The translations under genes were made by a program, and so were the position numbers. A stretch of 64,000 nucleotides of DNA, taken from NCBI GenBank assembly GCA_005406025.1, contig BGZK01001012.1:163575-227574 (forward strand), written 5' to 3'. Each line of letters starts with the position of its first letter. The first letter of the stretch is position 1. Below, piece by piece: positions 34,871 through 46,231 of the stretch. The notes below the pieces were generated by a model. The model was not told where the DNA came from and searched no databases. It saw only the letters and a program-made list of their open reading frames with translations. The DNA comes from Eumeta japonica (lineage: Eukaryota; Arthropoda; Insecta; Lepidoptera; Psychidae).

Positions 34871-36449
34871 ATAACGCACGAAACTTTGCCACTGTGAAGT
34901 TAGGAAGTTAGTCATGAAAGTGTCGCAGTGACGTAAAATTGGCACGCGGGGAAGAACAAGAGTCAGGGTGTGAAAATTGGTTTTTCAATTCATTATTAAA
35001 ACTGTTCTTTATAATAAAATTATTGCAACGCTTTTAGTAAAACTATATCATAATTTAAATTTTATTATAAAAAAAATATATAATAAAGAAAAGGGATAAA
35101 TAATATTAATTCATAGATTGGAAATTCATAAATAACAAAATAAACATCCTTAAAAGTGTTACCAAAGGTTTCCATATATACTACATTTAGCCAATTTCAT
35201 GTCAAAAACATTTTGAGCATGCAACAAGCACCTGTTGTTGTTACTCATTAAACTTATCTCGAGCTAAGAATAGCAGATAACTAGTCATTTACATGTTATA
35301 TTTTGCTCCTCCAGTGTGTGAACTCAAAATATCTCTAGTCGAAATCAAAGTCTTACCTCCATACACCAAATGACAATGGATAAAATACTAATAGAGAGAT
35401 TATACTTCAGATTGTTTTAACTATTGAGTAGCTATACATATAGTGTTTGAATATCCTCAATTGAAATATACTAATATTGTTATATGAAATGTTATTACCA
35501 TCAATGGATCCAATATAATCTTCAATAGTCCTTTTAAGATATATGTCTTTAGTTTGTTTAACTTTTGATATGGCCAGCTCTATTATTCTTTTGGTACTAT
35601 TTGAAAAAACTGTCATCCCATCACATTTTTCAGGGTATAATTTCTGAAAATCTTGGAGGAGAAGATGATATCCGGAAGGAGATTTCAAAATTGGGAATCG
35701 ATTAAGGTAGTCTGCTAAAGTACCTTTTTCTTGGTACAAAAAATGTATCCGTGCAGAAAGTGTTGAAGTCCAAGTCTGTTCAATTGTCTGCCAGGGTCCA
35801 GGGTCAGGATGTTCCAAATTTTAAGCAATTCTGCTACCTCCACTGTAGAATGCTCTACAAATAATATTTATTTTAGTCAATAATTAAATATTTACACTAA
35901 AATAATGATTAATTGATTTTAAAATGATATTTATTCACCACCTTCAAATATAATTCCAGAAGGAATGGTACGTTTTGTATCTGAATTTGTGGATTGTCGT
36001 CTGCTAGTTGATCGCTTTGATGCAGGTAATGCTCCTAGTGATCTGAGGTGTCTTTTCTTGTGCTATAGGCATTATATAAAATTCCAGAAGCATTTCGTTT
36101 GGTCTGAAATTCTGTTGCCCTTAGATAAGGTGCATAGAAATGCACTGGTGATTCCTGAGGGAATATCGTAGCTATTTGGTGAGAAATTTTCAATAAGGAT
36201 GGACCTGAAAGCAACTTATTGGGGTCAGCTTGTAACTTGTCCCGAATAATTAAATTTGCAAGTTCTTTTCTTAATTCTGAATTTAGTAAGCCATTGTTGT
36301 GCTGACCTTTGCTAATATAGCCCTGCCTTCTAAAGTTTTTGCAATATAAGTATCACCTAAAACATAAAATTTTAGTAAACCATTATTCAATAATTTCAAA
36401 TAATACCTAAATATTAACCAGTTCTTATTTAAAATGATTTTGTTTATAC

Positions 36450-36560
36450 ATTTTTACACACACACACACACAAAACACACACACATACAAACACACACAT
36501 ATACATACATAATATGTATATATATTTAATAGGAATATTAAATATATATATTTAATACTA
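36450..36560. repeat. CA microsatellite and adjacent AT palindrome
   Basis: 36456-36510 is a (CA/CACAT)n tract with interruptions. Directly after it, about 36522-36556, ATATATATTTAATAGG and CCTATTAAATATATATAT-like arms form an AT-rich inverted repeat. It lies in the intron between exons 3 and 4 of the SAM gene. Confidence 0.7.
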
Positions 36561-36950
36561 CTTTACTATAATTGAGAATTTTTACATAAACAGACAATCA
36601 TTCATTGCCCATTGTTTATTAATGAAGTTGAAAATTATGTATGAAACCATACTTACAGAATATGCCTAGTTCAGACAAGTGAAAATTAATTATTCTGTAT
36701 TTAACTAATAATTTTAGTGCTTAAAACAATAACATTTTAGTAGCATTTAGGCCTATTTAATCCTTTAGAATGTTATTGAAAGTATAAATAAATGAACTCC
36801 AGATAAAAATATGCTCCATTTTTTTTAGGTGCTTTTTTTATGGCAGGAAAGCTCAGGAAAAACTTTTAGTAAAAAGCATTAAAATAACAAGTTCAGTAAT
36901 TTAGGATCACAAAGAGTTTTAATATATGTCAATCACTTTCATATGCTTAC

Positions 36951-37109
36951 CTCATTCTCAATGTTATCACTCTCGGGTGCCAAACAGCTAGAATCTCTTT
37001 GAATTGAAGTTGAAGGAGAACAGTTCTCAGAAGGATTGTCTAAATCTCTTAATAATCTTCCCATAAAGCTTGAATCTAATGGTGTTTCATTAACATCCGC
37101 AGTTACATT
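36951..37109 (-). CDS. Ser/Asp/Glu-rich linker exon of the SAM gene
   Basis: A 159-bp block (53 codons) is bounded by TTTCTTTCTTTAG and GAG|GTAAGC on the minus strand and is open only in one frame. It encodes an acidic, serine-rich segment (NVTADVNETPLDSSFMGRLL then SENCSPSTSIQRDSSC and EPSDN-like residues), as expected for a disordered linker between the SAM domain and the C-terminal part. I cannot match its phase with exon 2 or 4, so one boundary is mistaken or the copy is damaged. Confidence 0.5.
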
Positions 37110-37178
37110 CTAAAGAAAGAAAATAGAACATTGTTTATAAAATTCCAACTACATTTATACAGTCACAAGCATGTAAGC

Positions 37179-37654
37179 CCTGTTGAAAACATCCAATACA
37201 CTCCCATACGCAACAATAGAATCTGTAATGGTTGTATGTAATCTATCTGGAAGAAAAAATTCCAGATAGAGTTAAATTAGGAATCTATATGTGAATCCAT
37301 CATAGCGAGGTTTCTTTATTGGACTTAATGAGATTGGTTGGATCCTATCAGCGCCATACCTGTAGGTTTATATTTGTTCTTATCATAAGTCCACGTGGAC
37401 ACAAAACCAATGTGGATTTCCTAATACGAAATAGAAAATGTTTTAATGCTTTTAAATGACAATTCCACAATCGGAAAAAATAATGTATTTTATATGTAAA
37501 TCCAGATAGGAACTGTAGACATAAGTTGCATTAAACTTTTCGTTTCTTTCCTTCGAAAGTTTTATGTGTATGGATATGGATTAGTAGCGACAAAAGCACA
37601 TTAGGTCTCAATACAAACATTTCTTATTGGAATCTATTGGATGTTTTCAATAGG
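37179..37654. mobile_element. MITE inside the intron between exons 2 and 3 of the SAM gene
   Basis: CCTGTTGAAAACATCCAATA (37179-37198) returns as an inverted copy with one mismatch at 37635-37654, bounding 476 bp of non-coding sequence. A small hairpin (CTATCTGGA / TTCCAGATAG at about 37240-37272) lies inside. No coding region. The flanks do not show a clear duplication. The element lies entirely within the intron, so it need not have disturbed the gene. Confidence 0.6.
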
Positions 37655-37655
37655 T

Positions 37656-37702
37656 TATTATGTAAATAATTCACAACAGCCTTGTGAATTATTTACATAA
37701 TA
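37656..37702. repeat. Perfect 21-bp hairpin next to the intronic MITE
   Basis: Arms 37656-37676 and 37682-37702 are exact reverse complements (TATTATGTAAATAATTCACAA), loop CAGCC. It begins two bases after the MITE right end. Confidence 0.9.
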
Positions 37703-37789
37703 GTTATTGTAAATGAATATTGCAACAAAGCGTAATTATTTTGAACTCAAAAATCTATTAGATCGAACAGACACAAACCCTGTTTTGAC

Positions 37790-38203
37790 CTGCTACCACC
37801 ATTTCTTTTTTTCCAAACTTCTAAATTAGCTTTAAAGCGTAATTGGTCTCCAATTGGATTTATTAGTTGAGCCACATCATTTGGCTCTAACATTTCCAAT
37901 GTCATAGAATCTATGCGAGCGGCTATAGATTAAATAAAAAATACTGTTTAGATACGTAAACACAATAAAAAAAGTGGGTAACAATTAAAACATTGAATGT
38001 GAGAGGCATACTGAATCCTTTAGAATCACGCAACTTAATAGAAAGTTATGTAAGCAAATAAGCATTTTACCTAAGCTGACAAGTGACACAATTACGTAGG
38101 TATTAATAACATTAAAAAGGATAAATCAAAACTTACCAGCAAATACACTGACGTACTCGAGTAACCCCCATTTTATTAGCAAATCACTCGTGTATTGATC
38201 CAT
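37790..38203 (-). CDS. SAM-like domain split over exons 1 and 2
   Basis: Exon 1 encodes a 22-residue MDQYTSDLLIKWGLLEYVSV segment plus two residues. Exon 2 continues with AARIDSMTLEMLEPNDVAQL and ends with LRFKANLEVWKKRNG. This is the usual helix pattern of a SAM domain: W-L start, internal I-D-x-x-T-L-x-x-L, a following D-V or D-L and a terminal L-K/R-F. The join leaves a one-base overhang (G plus CC), giving an Ala codon. The SAM family mostly mediates protein-protein association, so this part may recruit or multimerise the transposition partner. Binding partner and true extent of exon 2 are uncertain because no donor downstream of 37800 fits exon 3 in phase. Confidence 0.65.
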
Positions 38204-38319
38204 TTTGCATATAAAATAACCAAGTATTAAGAACGTATATAATACTATAGCCCAGGTAATGAATACCACCAAATAACGACCTATTTCGAATTAATAAAAC
38301 GTTGATAAAGTAAATTAGA

Positions 38320-38430
38320 TTCAACGACAGCACTGACGCGACTCAAACCAATCAGGCGCCGTTTCTAAATGTATCTTGCTTTTTTTGATTGGTACGTACA
38401 GCAAGTGACGTCACGAAGTAATGTATGTTT
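38320..38430 (-). promoter_or_regulatory. Candidate promoter of the SAM gene
   Basis: Upstream of the ATG at 38203 the sequence holds CCAATC on the plus strand (about 38348), the reverse motif GATTGG (about 38388, that is CCAATC on the minus strand) and a palindromic GTGACGTCAC at 38405-38414, a CREB/ATF-type site. The cluster is denser than in the surrounding AT-rich DNA. The start site is not visible. Function is inferred from motif type and position only. Confidence 0.35.
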
Positions 38431-39430
38431 TCCTATTAGATCAACAGGAAAGCAAAATATATTTTAATTATTTACCAATACCAAGACATTACGTCATGAT
38501 AAATTTTCTAGAAAATTTATTTACTAATAATTTAAAGGGAATGTTATGATAATTTCAATATAAGCACTAAAATAATTTTGGTATATGGCATGTATAGATA
38601 AAAAAAATAATAGTAATTTCATGAAATAATTTTATTAAAAACTTTCATATTTTATTATGAATAAGGTGTTATTTTGAGGTGACGTTTTGTGTTATGGAAT
38701 ATAATAGGTACGTTTACAAATAAGAGAAACATCGAAATGACTTTGTGATGTATCACGACGGATTTAAACATTTTACTGTGAAGTGTACTCTGCCTATAAT
38801 GTTAATCACCATAAAATCTTGTCGCTGTTCTTCTCCAATAAATATATTAGTAATTCCCGTATCTTCTTCATTACTCCTTATTCAATTGTGACATCATTAT
38901 TTTAATGTGAACATATCAAAGCATGTTAACGTTACTTCCTTATACATCATCAAACTCTTGACGATAAATATATAATATCATGACTGTGACTAATATTGTA
39001 CCTTTATTTGTCATGTGAAACTTGTAAAATTATGGGTAGTCTAGATATTCCTTAAAGATTACTATCAATTGAACAGTATACCATTTTAACAATGGGCTAA
39101 ACTAATACCTTTTCTTTCCAACAAAATGACATTTTTTCTCAGTGTACACACATCGGCTTTTATATATACATATATATTAAAAATCCCATTATTTAGTGTG
39201 ATTATGGTCAATAATTTCATTTAAAGATCATTTAGCCGTTCGTAGCAAGAGAATAAACGACTCTTTTTAACCCTTCACTAAAACATCTTAAGCATAAGTA
39301 ATACTTTCATCTCGCGTGAAGTGACAGACAGCCCGACAGCGACGATTCAGACAACACAGAGCTTCGTATTTCTGTATTCTCACAATCGCCAGCCACAAGA
39401 AAAAAAAACGGAAGGCGAGACTCGAGGAAA
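38431..39430. other. AT-rich stretch, nothing supported
   Basis: No coding or repeat signal. It may contain the far end of the two-gene element, but I could not identify terminal inverted repeats matching the other side. Confidence 0.3.
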
Positions 39431-39665
39431 TGGGTTTTCATTCTGGATTTTTCCAGGGCGACGCCGCGATGATGCCGGCAGAAGAGGACCGCGCCGCCCG
39501 CCCCGCCCGCCCCGCCCGCCCTGCGGCGCGCGCGCTGTACATATTTCTTGAATGAAAAGTAATGAACGCGGAAGAGGAAGACGAGGCTCCGCGACGAACT
39601 CGACCGGGAACGTGCGACCGACGCGCGCGCCGCCCCCGCGACGGCGAGCGCCCGCTTTGATCTCA
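39431..39665. other. CpG-rich island with C-run array
   Basis: A CCGCCCCGCCCG-type array at about 39494-39521 gives G-runs separated by single bases on the minus strand, a strong G-quadruplex pattern. A CGCGCGCG run and ACGACGCGCG words surround it. Frames are open on both strands because stops are rare; no domain is recognisable. It may be a promoter or exon-proximal island of an unseen host gene. Confidence 0.4.
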
Positions 39666-40190
39666 CCACCATAAAATAATAATGATTGATGAACATAACG
39701 AAACGCATTCACACACCGCACGTGAAGGAATTTTTAAAGTAGCTATTGTCACCCTATCTGCCCAGCGAGCCGAATACGATGTAACCTCTGTTGTGGGGCG
39801 TCACTTAATTAAAGCCTGCCTTAAGGAGATATTCGAGCAGGATTGAATAGTGACGTATTATGAACGACATTGTAACTAACGGACATTTACCCTCGAGGAC
39901 ACAAACTAAATGCTCAAATTTAAAATCAAATTTTAACGAAATATTCGTTTTATTAAAAAATCTAATTCATAATTAAAACGTGCCAAGAAAATTATCTTTC
40001 TTCTACGTCTCTAGGATTTCAGATTGATTTCAAAATAATATATTGAAATTAGCCAAGGGGCTACAAGCGTCGTTAGTCTCATTTTCAGAATTGCAAGAAA
40101 TATTGATAATTATGAAAAAAGTAATAAGTTTTGACGTTGTCAGGTATCTTTAATGATTTATTTGAATGTATACGAAATTTGTCCAACCAC
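39666..40190. other. AT-rich stretch, nothing supported
   Basis: No feature recognised. Confidence 0.3.
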
Positions 40191-40199
40191 TGGGTACCA

Positions 40200-40276
40200 G
40201 TCTTCTCGAACCGTCGAGAAGACTTATGGAGGGAACTTGGCTCAAAATTGGTATTTTGAGCCAAGTTCCCTCCATA
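40200..40276. repeat. Two adjacent perfect hairpins with 4-nt loops
   Basis: First hairpin: 10-bp arms 40200-40209 and 40214-40223 (GTCTTCTCGA / TCGAGAAGAC), loop ACCG. Second hairpin: 24-bp arms 40225-40248 and 40253-40276, loop TGGT, the right arm an exact reverse complement of the left. A single base separates the hairpins. The 4-nt loop matches the design at 14.43 kb. Confidence 0.9.
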
Positions 40277-40279
40277 TCA

Positions 40280-43200
40280 CCAGCTAATTCTAAGCATAGT
40301 GGTGACGTCACATGCAGTTGATAATAATTATTGTCCACTCGCCAAGTTGCACATATTCTTATATTTTTATACTTCACCATTAGACCAAAGGGACAATTTG
40401 TATTTTCAATCCGCGCTTTTAGTTCACAAAAACATCAAAGTTTGCGGCTTCAAACACCTGCGTACCCCGTGGCAACGACAGCAATAATAATCACTTCCTT
40501 ATTTGCTTTTACAGTTTACTAATAAGTTTTGCCAAGCCTTATTTGTTATATTAAATGTTACCACTCTCTAATATTAAACAAAAACATGAAAACGGACACG
40601 CAATCTGTCATCTTGGATTTTAACGACTGAACGTGCCGTCTCTAGCCATCCCACCCCGCAAACAATACCGTGAGGGTTATATAAATGATGATAGACTAAT
40701 ATACGTCTCCTATTTATCTCTCTCGTCAAGCAACGACACCAGTTCCTTGCAATTTTTCAGGCGGTAAACTCGTGATTTGCATGTTAATTAAAGTCCTGCT
40801 GTTTATGTGACTATAAGGAAAATGTTCCCGGTTCCTTTCTCGTTGGGTGATATTATGTACATATGTGAAAATATACGAGACTACTATTATGATAAACTTT
40901 AAATTACATCGTGTATAGTATAAAATAAAACATGTGCTGTAGATCGAGTCTAATGTTTGCCGGTGATTCTTGACGAACTACAACTTTTTTTATTCGCTTA
41001 TGAACGAAAAAAAAACAAATACATTTTTATAAAACCAATTATAATCAAGATATTTATTTATAACGAAGCGTATGTGTTTTCTTGCCAAGCAAATCGATAT
41101 TATCCTGATCTGGTGTGGTTAACACAAAATGCAAAAAACAATTTAATTAAATGACTCGTTCGCGAGAATATGTTAGAATCTTACGGTAAATATTAACTGA
41201 TAATATTTACGGTTTTTTATAATTTCAACATTTTTAAATTGTAATCTTCATATGTGTAATATTGACAATGTGGACTTTTACCGTTGTCTAATGGCAAAAT
41301 ATTCTAATTGCGTAATTATATTAGTGATCGTGTATATAACTTGACTGTTCGCATTACGAAATTGTTTAATAAAGAACCTTCTTTCTAATAATGTTATTAA
41401 AAATGTTTTTATTGTAATACGTTTAGTCTACTGTTCTCATGGAACATATACGTTTTTACTTGTAAAAAAAATCATTTACACCAAGCATCTATTTATAATG
41501 GAATCGTTGTGAGAATAGGTTGTAGTAAATAAAATCAGGTTATGAAGAATGTTGTAAATTACTGTCAAAAAGTTACATCGGTTATGTAGGGATATTATCT
41601 TAAGCAAGTAAAAGAAAATTTAATTTTTCCGTTTAATAATAATAGTCCTTACTAAAAATCGCTCAGTTTTTGATATTAATGGATTACAAATGCATACTCA
41701 TATGTTTGTATTTTTATGTATAAAGCAATATGATATTTAAAGTCAAAACAAGTCCTTAATCATAACGAAGAGCAAAAGAGTTTGCAAGAAGTCAGCACGA
41801 CAGAAGGCCGAACAGATTTAAACGGTCGTTCTTTGTACGACCGAAGAACGAAACCTGGCTACGAGTGTCATGACTATTACGCATAGATGCTATTCACATT
41901 TTGGTCGGATAATACTCCGTACATCCACTCACATTATTCACGGGGATTCTCGTACATGCGTATTACCTTTTAGTGTTTTATTTTATAAATTGTTAAAAGA
42001 AAACAAACAATGTATAAAGCTCGAATTCATTGCCCATCCGATTATGGTAGCAATGTAAGCTCCGCGACCGATGTAACCGACTGTATTGAAAATAATTGTA
42101 CGGTTCGATTTTAAAATGTATTGTGTCCAAAGGCGCGTAGTAACGACAATTATACGTATGAATACGGACTAATTATAAAATCGAGTAGACAATATTCGTT
42201 TAAGCGAAGGCCACGAGATGACGGATGGCGACTCGGGGAAAGAAAGAATCTTCAGTGAACGGCACCAGTTATATGAGCCAAGACGACAGGTTATAACTCG
42301 GAATTATAAAGTTATTCCGGCACTAAAACCATTCTTATTTCATGGTAACATATCTTACATTTTGCTACATATTTTTGTTTTTACCAAGAAACTACTTCTT
42401 ACTCTACCTATACACCATAGACTGGTCCTGTCGAAGATTCTTTTTTTCGGGTAAAAGTGGACGTAGGTGATGCATTAGTTTATGGAAGTCTTCAAGTCTT
42501 TCTTTATCACTCTCTACTTGTGATTTCATCGGCAATATCAACATTATATTATTATGATAAGTGTATACTAAAATAAAAAATGCGAGAAAAATACTATTGT
42601 TTACAAAATTTACAAAACTCAAATCTTATGTAGGTACTATTTTAGTTTTTTGGTTTTAATTTGTCAAGGGAAAATAAGTATAAGAAAGCAATTCAAATAA
42701 GGTAAATAGTTCAAGAGATTTTTTTTTATAATCTACGCAAATCTAAATATTAATGTGTTATGTTTCTATAGTCAAATTCCTTGGAAATTTTTTAAGTAGT
42801 ACTCAAATTAATTTTCCGTTTATGAAGCCGCATTTTTCATCTACTTGGAAGAACTAAACTAGTCTTCGACACGTTTTTACGTGCGTATCAATAACGTAAT
42901 ATAACACTATTTAAAATTCTTTTTGTACACTTTCGAAGGCTTTAACTAAAAATGTATTTACATACTAACGAAGGCACGTTCGTTTGGAACCTTCGGAGTC
43001 TTCATTTTGAACACGAACAAACGACCCGTTTGTTTTGCTTTCCAAGCGGACTATCCGAGTTTTCTATACCTCGCCTGTGGTATAGTTATTGCACTAGCGC
43101 TCATAACATAACACAAGTTTATTGCAATGAGCTTTATTTATTTTGTAATTACTTTAAATAACATTGCAAAATTTACTTGCACACGCAGACATCAGCGTCG

Positions 43201-44775
43201 TCCACTCGCGCCCCCTGCCGAGCGAGTATGTTTAAAAGTAAATTAACGTAACAAAGCGGTAAGTCTAAATCGTCTCGGTTACTGATAATCATTATTATCG
43301 TGTCTGCGTTGAATTTATTTTCTCGTTAAACATTTAGAATATCGAAGATTATTTAAACGTAATGTGCTACGATAAAAGGATTTTATACGAACGACACGTT
43401 TCAAGTTGTAATTCTATCGTTTGCTCAAATGTTGTGAGTTCCTTTCATGATCTGTTAAATAAATTAATGTAAACCAATTTCGGCGTTCGTTTCATTTGGT
43501 GTCCACCCCACCTCTATGGCCATGACGGCGAGAATGTCGCTTGGAAGTACGTTGATATTTCACAACAGTTTTTGAAATATGCACCCTCATCTATGGATTA
43601 AATCATGTTTTACGTCAACAGCCGAGACGCTATTTTTATCTTATCGTAAAACAAATACCAATCCGAACAAAATACATCACGTCTGTTTTATTATAACTAA
43701 CGTTTATATTAGTTTTGTTTATCGCGATAGGTCAGTAACTATTAGATTGCTTTATTTAAAGAAAGATTAAAATAACGTGCTCCAAATAGATTTTTTTTCA
43801 GTTTGTGTACTAGAGTAGAAGACCGAAAATAAACCATTTTCATTCTGTGATTAGAAATGGGCCTAAGTACTTCAAAATGATGGCCTATGAATTCAAAAAA
43901 ATAAGAAAGCATAAAAGCAAAGTCAGCCTATAGATATAAATTGACTTTGAATGTTTAAGTCAAAATATTTATTTATCAAATGATTAATTAATTTCCGCTG
44001 AGTAAAATTATGTTCAGAATATGTAATCGCAGCATCAGTTCAGCTAGATTTTGTCATCCTACTGCTGAAGTATACCGAATGCACTGACAAAGTCGGGGAC
44101 TGGCGAATTAATGTGCTTGTCGAGCCGCGTGGTTGGATTCATTTGACTTAAGTTACAAACTCTAACAATTCGCCCTCGGTCAGTATCTGAATTTTGGTCC
44201 CCTTTCCGGTATGAGGGCAAGGCTTTGACCAGTCGACGACCACGAAGCACTTCATCATAAGAAATTGGAATACGTGTTAAGATTTCCCATAAATTTCAAT
44301 ACAAATAAACACTATAAAGTGATTTTTATTTTCTGGCCTCTGTGATTGTGAATTTGTCACAACGAACACCGGCGTCAAAATCCATTCTTCAACGTCAAAA
44401 AGGTAAGTTCTTCTTCGTGGCGTACCAAGGGTACCAAATTCCATCAATAGTGCTCATCGACGTCATGAAATGACCTCCGTACAATATATATTACATAATT
44501 ATAGGGTTCCTGTGACCAGGTTATGGCTCCGTCATCAGACCTGGATGCTGTGTCACGCTAGAACTAACTGTTCTCCAAGCTCGAATCTCGAAGGATGTAA
44601 TTTAAATATAGCGCTGTCGGTTTCATAATCCTACTGCTCAATTAGTAATTATTTGTGATCTCACGAACTGTTTGTAGTGCGAGTGCATTCGTCACATATT
44701 TATCGCTTCCATCACTACACGCTTATATTAATTTACCACTTTTTAAACACTTAATCTCTTCTATATTATACAATA
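40280..44775. other. Long stretch without supportable genes
   Basis: AT-rich with many short chance frames. At 41822-41845 a CGGTCGT/ACGACCG inverted pair is present. At 44060-44240 the minus strand is open but unrecognised. At about 44500-44610 a GC-balanced segment (GGGTTCCTGTGACCAGG then CAAGCTCGAATCTCG) looks like a small dispersed repeat. I call no gene. Confidence 0.3.
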
Positions 44776-44777
44776 AC

Positions 44778-44843
44778 GTTAGTTATATGATATAGAAGTT
44801 AGTTCTATGATATAGAAGTTAGTTCTATGATATAGAAGTTATT
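44778..44843. repeat. 20-bp tandem repeat, 3.3 copies
   Basis: GTTAGTTCTATGATATAGAA repeats at 44778 (one base different, TTAGTTAT), 44798 and 44818, followed by a partial GTTATT at 44838. Near-identical copies indicate recent expansion. Confidence 0.9.
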
Positions 44844-44849
44844 AGGTGT

Positions 44850-46225
44850 GGCTCTTGAAATTATAATCGTCTTTTTCGTCACTTTATCGAAAGAATATAA
44901 AAGCAAAATAAAATGCTATTATTGGGCTTATAATAATTCAATAAATATTTTGTTTTATTTTTCACCTAATAAATTTTTTTTTTGCTTTCACCGTAGTCTT
45001 TAAAGTTTTTTTACAATACGCATTTACACAATTCAAATCAGTTTCTAGAAGTCATTATTAGAAAGCTAAAATGCAAAGTTTTCTACTCTATGTTCTTAAA
45101 AAATAGCTTAAGAGTATAGTTACAATTCAGTTTAATGCTCAATTATTTCAAATTAGTATAACATTATCATAAGTAATACTGATGACTTTTTTATTGTGTT
45201 TGGTTTGTTTACTTTGTAAATCTGTGTTGTGCTCAGACGCACGTCGTCGATGTCAAGGAAAGCCCGGTGATATCGCTCCATTTATACCTACACTGCATGA
45301 ATATAACAACTAGACAAACTACACTTCAAAGCATTCAATAAACACTACGACTAAGTATACCAGATTCAAAAGAAATTATCAAGTGAACAATAAACGGTTT
45401 ATTCGACATTCTAGACATATTCTCGCTATACCATTCCTTAACCACAAAAAACTATTGAGTTATATAGCCCGGCATTATGAATTGTACATAAGTTAGTTAT
45501 TTTGAAATAAAGATAATTCAAACTATAATTAAACATCGATCAAAGGGACAATCACTGCATTGTTTTAGTGGTAACAAAACCGGGATTTTCTAAATAAAAT
45601 CTAATTTTTTAAGCAAAATCTTAAAGGGTTAACATCATATCTGGTAAGACTCATCAATTGTTATTAAAGATCATATTGGTGATAATCACATACACTTAAC
45701 TATAATTCTACATTCATGACAACAAGGGCTAAAGATACAAAACACAATGTACTTATTCTAATAATACTCAACTACATAGACTTAAACATTATAAGTATTG
45801 AAAGCTTATACTAATTTAGGATATCATACAAGTAAGGATCTGTCTGTATTGAAGTATTGATCATCCAAGAGAACCGATAACTCTTAAACTGATGAAATAC
45901 GATTAATAAAACACATTCTATAAGCAGTGACAAGCTACTAGGCTAACAATAATCACACAGAGGGAAGAAAGAACATTACAAAAAGATAAAATTCACAACG
46001 CCATTTTATCATTCACTTAATCTAAATACGAACCGGGCACCAAATATCATTATAGAAAAATGAATATTGTCTATATCAGATCTTTTCTTCACAGATCATT
46101 TTCATACAGAACCTGATTGGCCTGAACTAAGGAGTAAATGCATCTAATCCTTTAATACTCAATAACAGAGTACCTATACATATGTGCGTGTGTATGTTAT
46201 ATGTATACATGTGTTTGTGTGTATG
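44850..46225. other. AT-rich stretch, nothing supported
   Basis: No gene or repeat recognised. A GT/CA-rich patch lies at about 46180-46230. Confidence 0.3.
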
Positions 46226-46231
46226 TATGTA

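Larger units (their letters stand above)
34144..38203 (-). pseudogene. SAM-domain gene upstream of the transposase-like gene, about six exons
   Basis: Minus strand; ATG at 38203. Exon 1 (38137-38203) ends in a GTAAGT donor and joins in phase to exon 2 (from 37922, about to 37790), together giving a SAM-like fold: LLIKWGLLEYVSVF then IDSMTLEMLEPNDV and LRFKANLEVWKK. Exon 3 is 36951-37109 (GTAAGC donor). Exon 4 is about 35942-36356 (YIAKTLEGRAI..., LRKELANLIIRDKL, HQIATIFPQES). Exon 5 is 35499-35854 (DYLNRFPILKSPSGYHLLLQ). Exon 6 starts at 34577 (WKASRSEVRDGFITH, EKLAKVGATLQPLVIY, KGVDGAFKIFHSTATEYPKE) and ends near 34144. The junctions 1-2, 4-5 and 5-6 keep phase; 2-3 and 3-4 do not fit as I placed them. 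Frameshifts break exons 4, 5 and 6. It lies 117 bp upstream of the transposase-like gene on the same strand. Its role is unknown; the fused motif order recurs, in my memory, in unnamed animal proteins. Confidence 0.65.

Noticed and set aside
39307..39721. 113- to 133-residue minus-strand frames in a CpG island
   Set aside because: Arg/Ala/Gly-rich low complexity with open frames on both strands. No known domain and no codon periodicity.
44059..44250. 63-residue minus-strand frame with a charged composition
   Set aside because: It is not part of any family I recognise and has no neighbouring coding signal.
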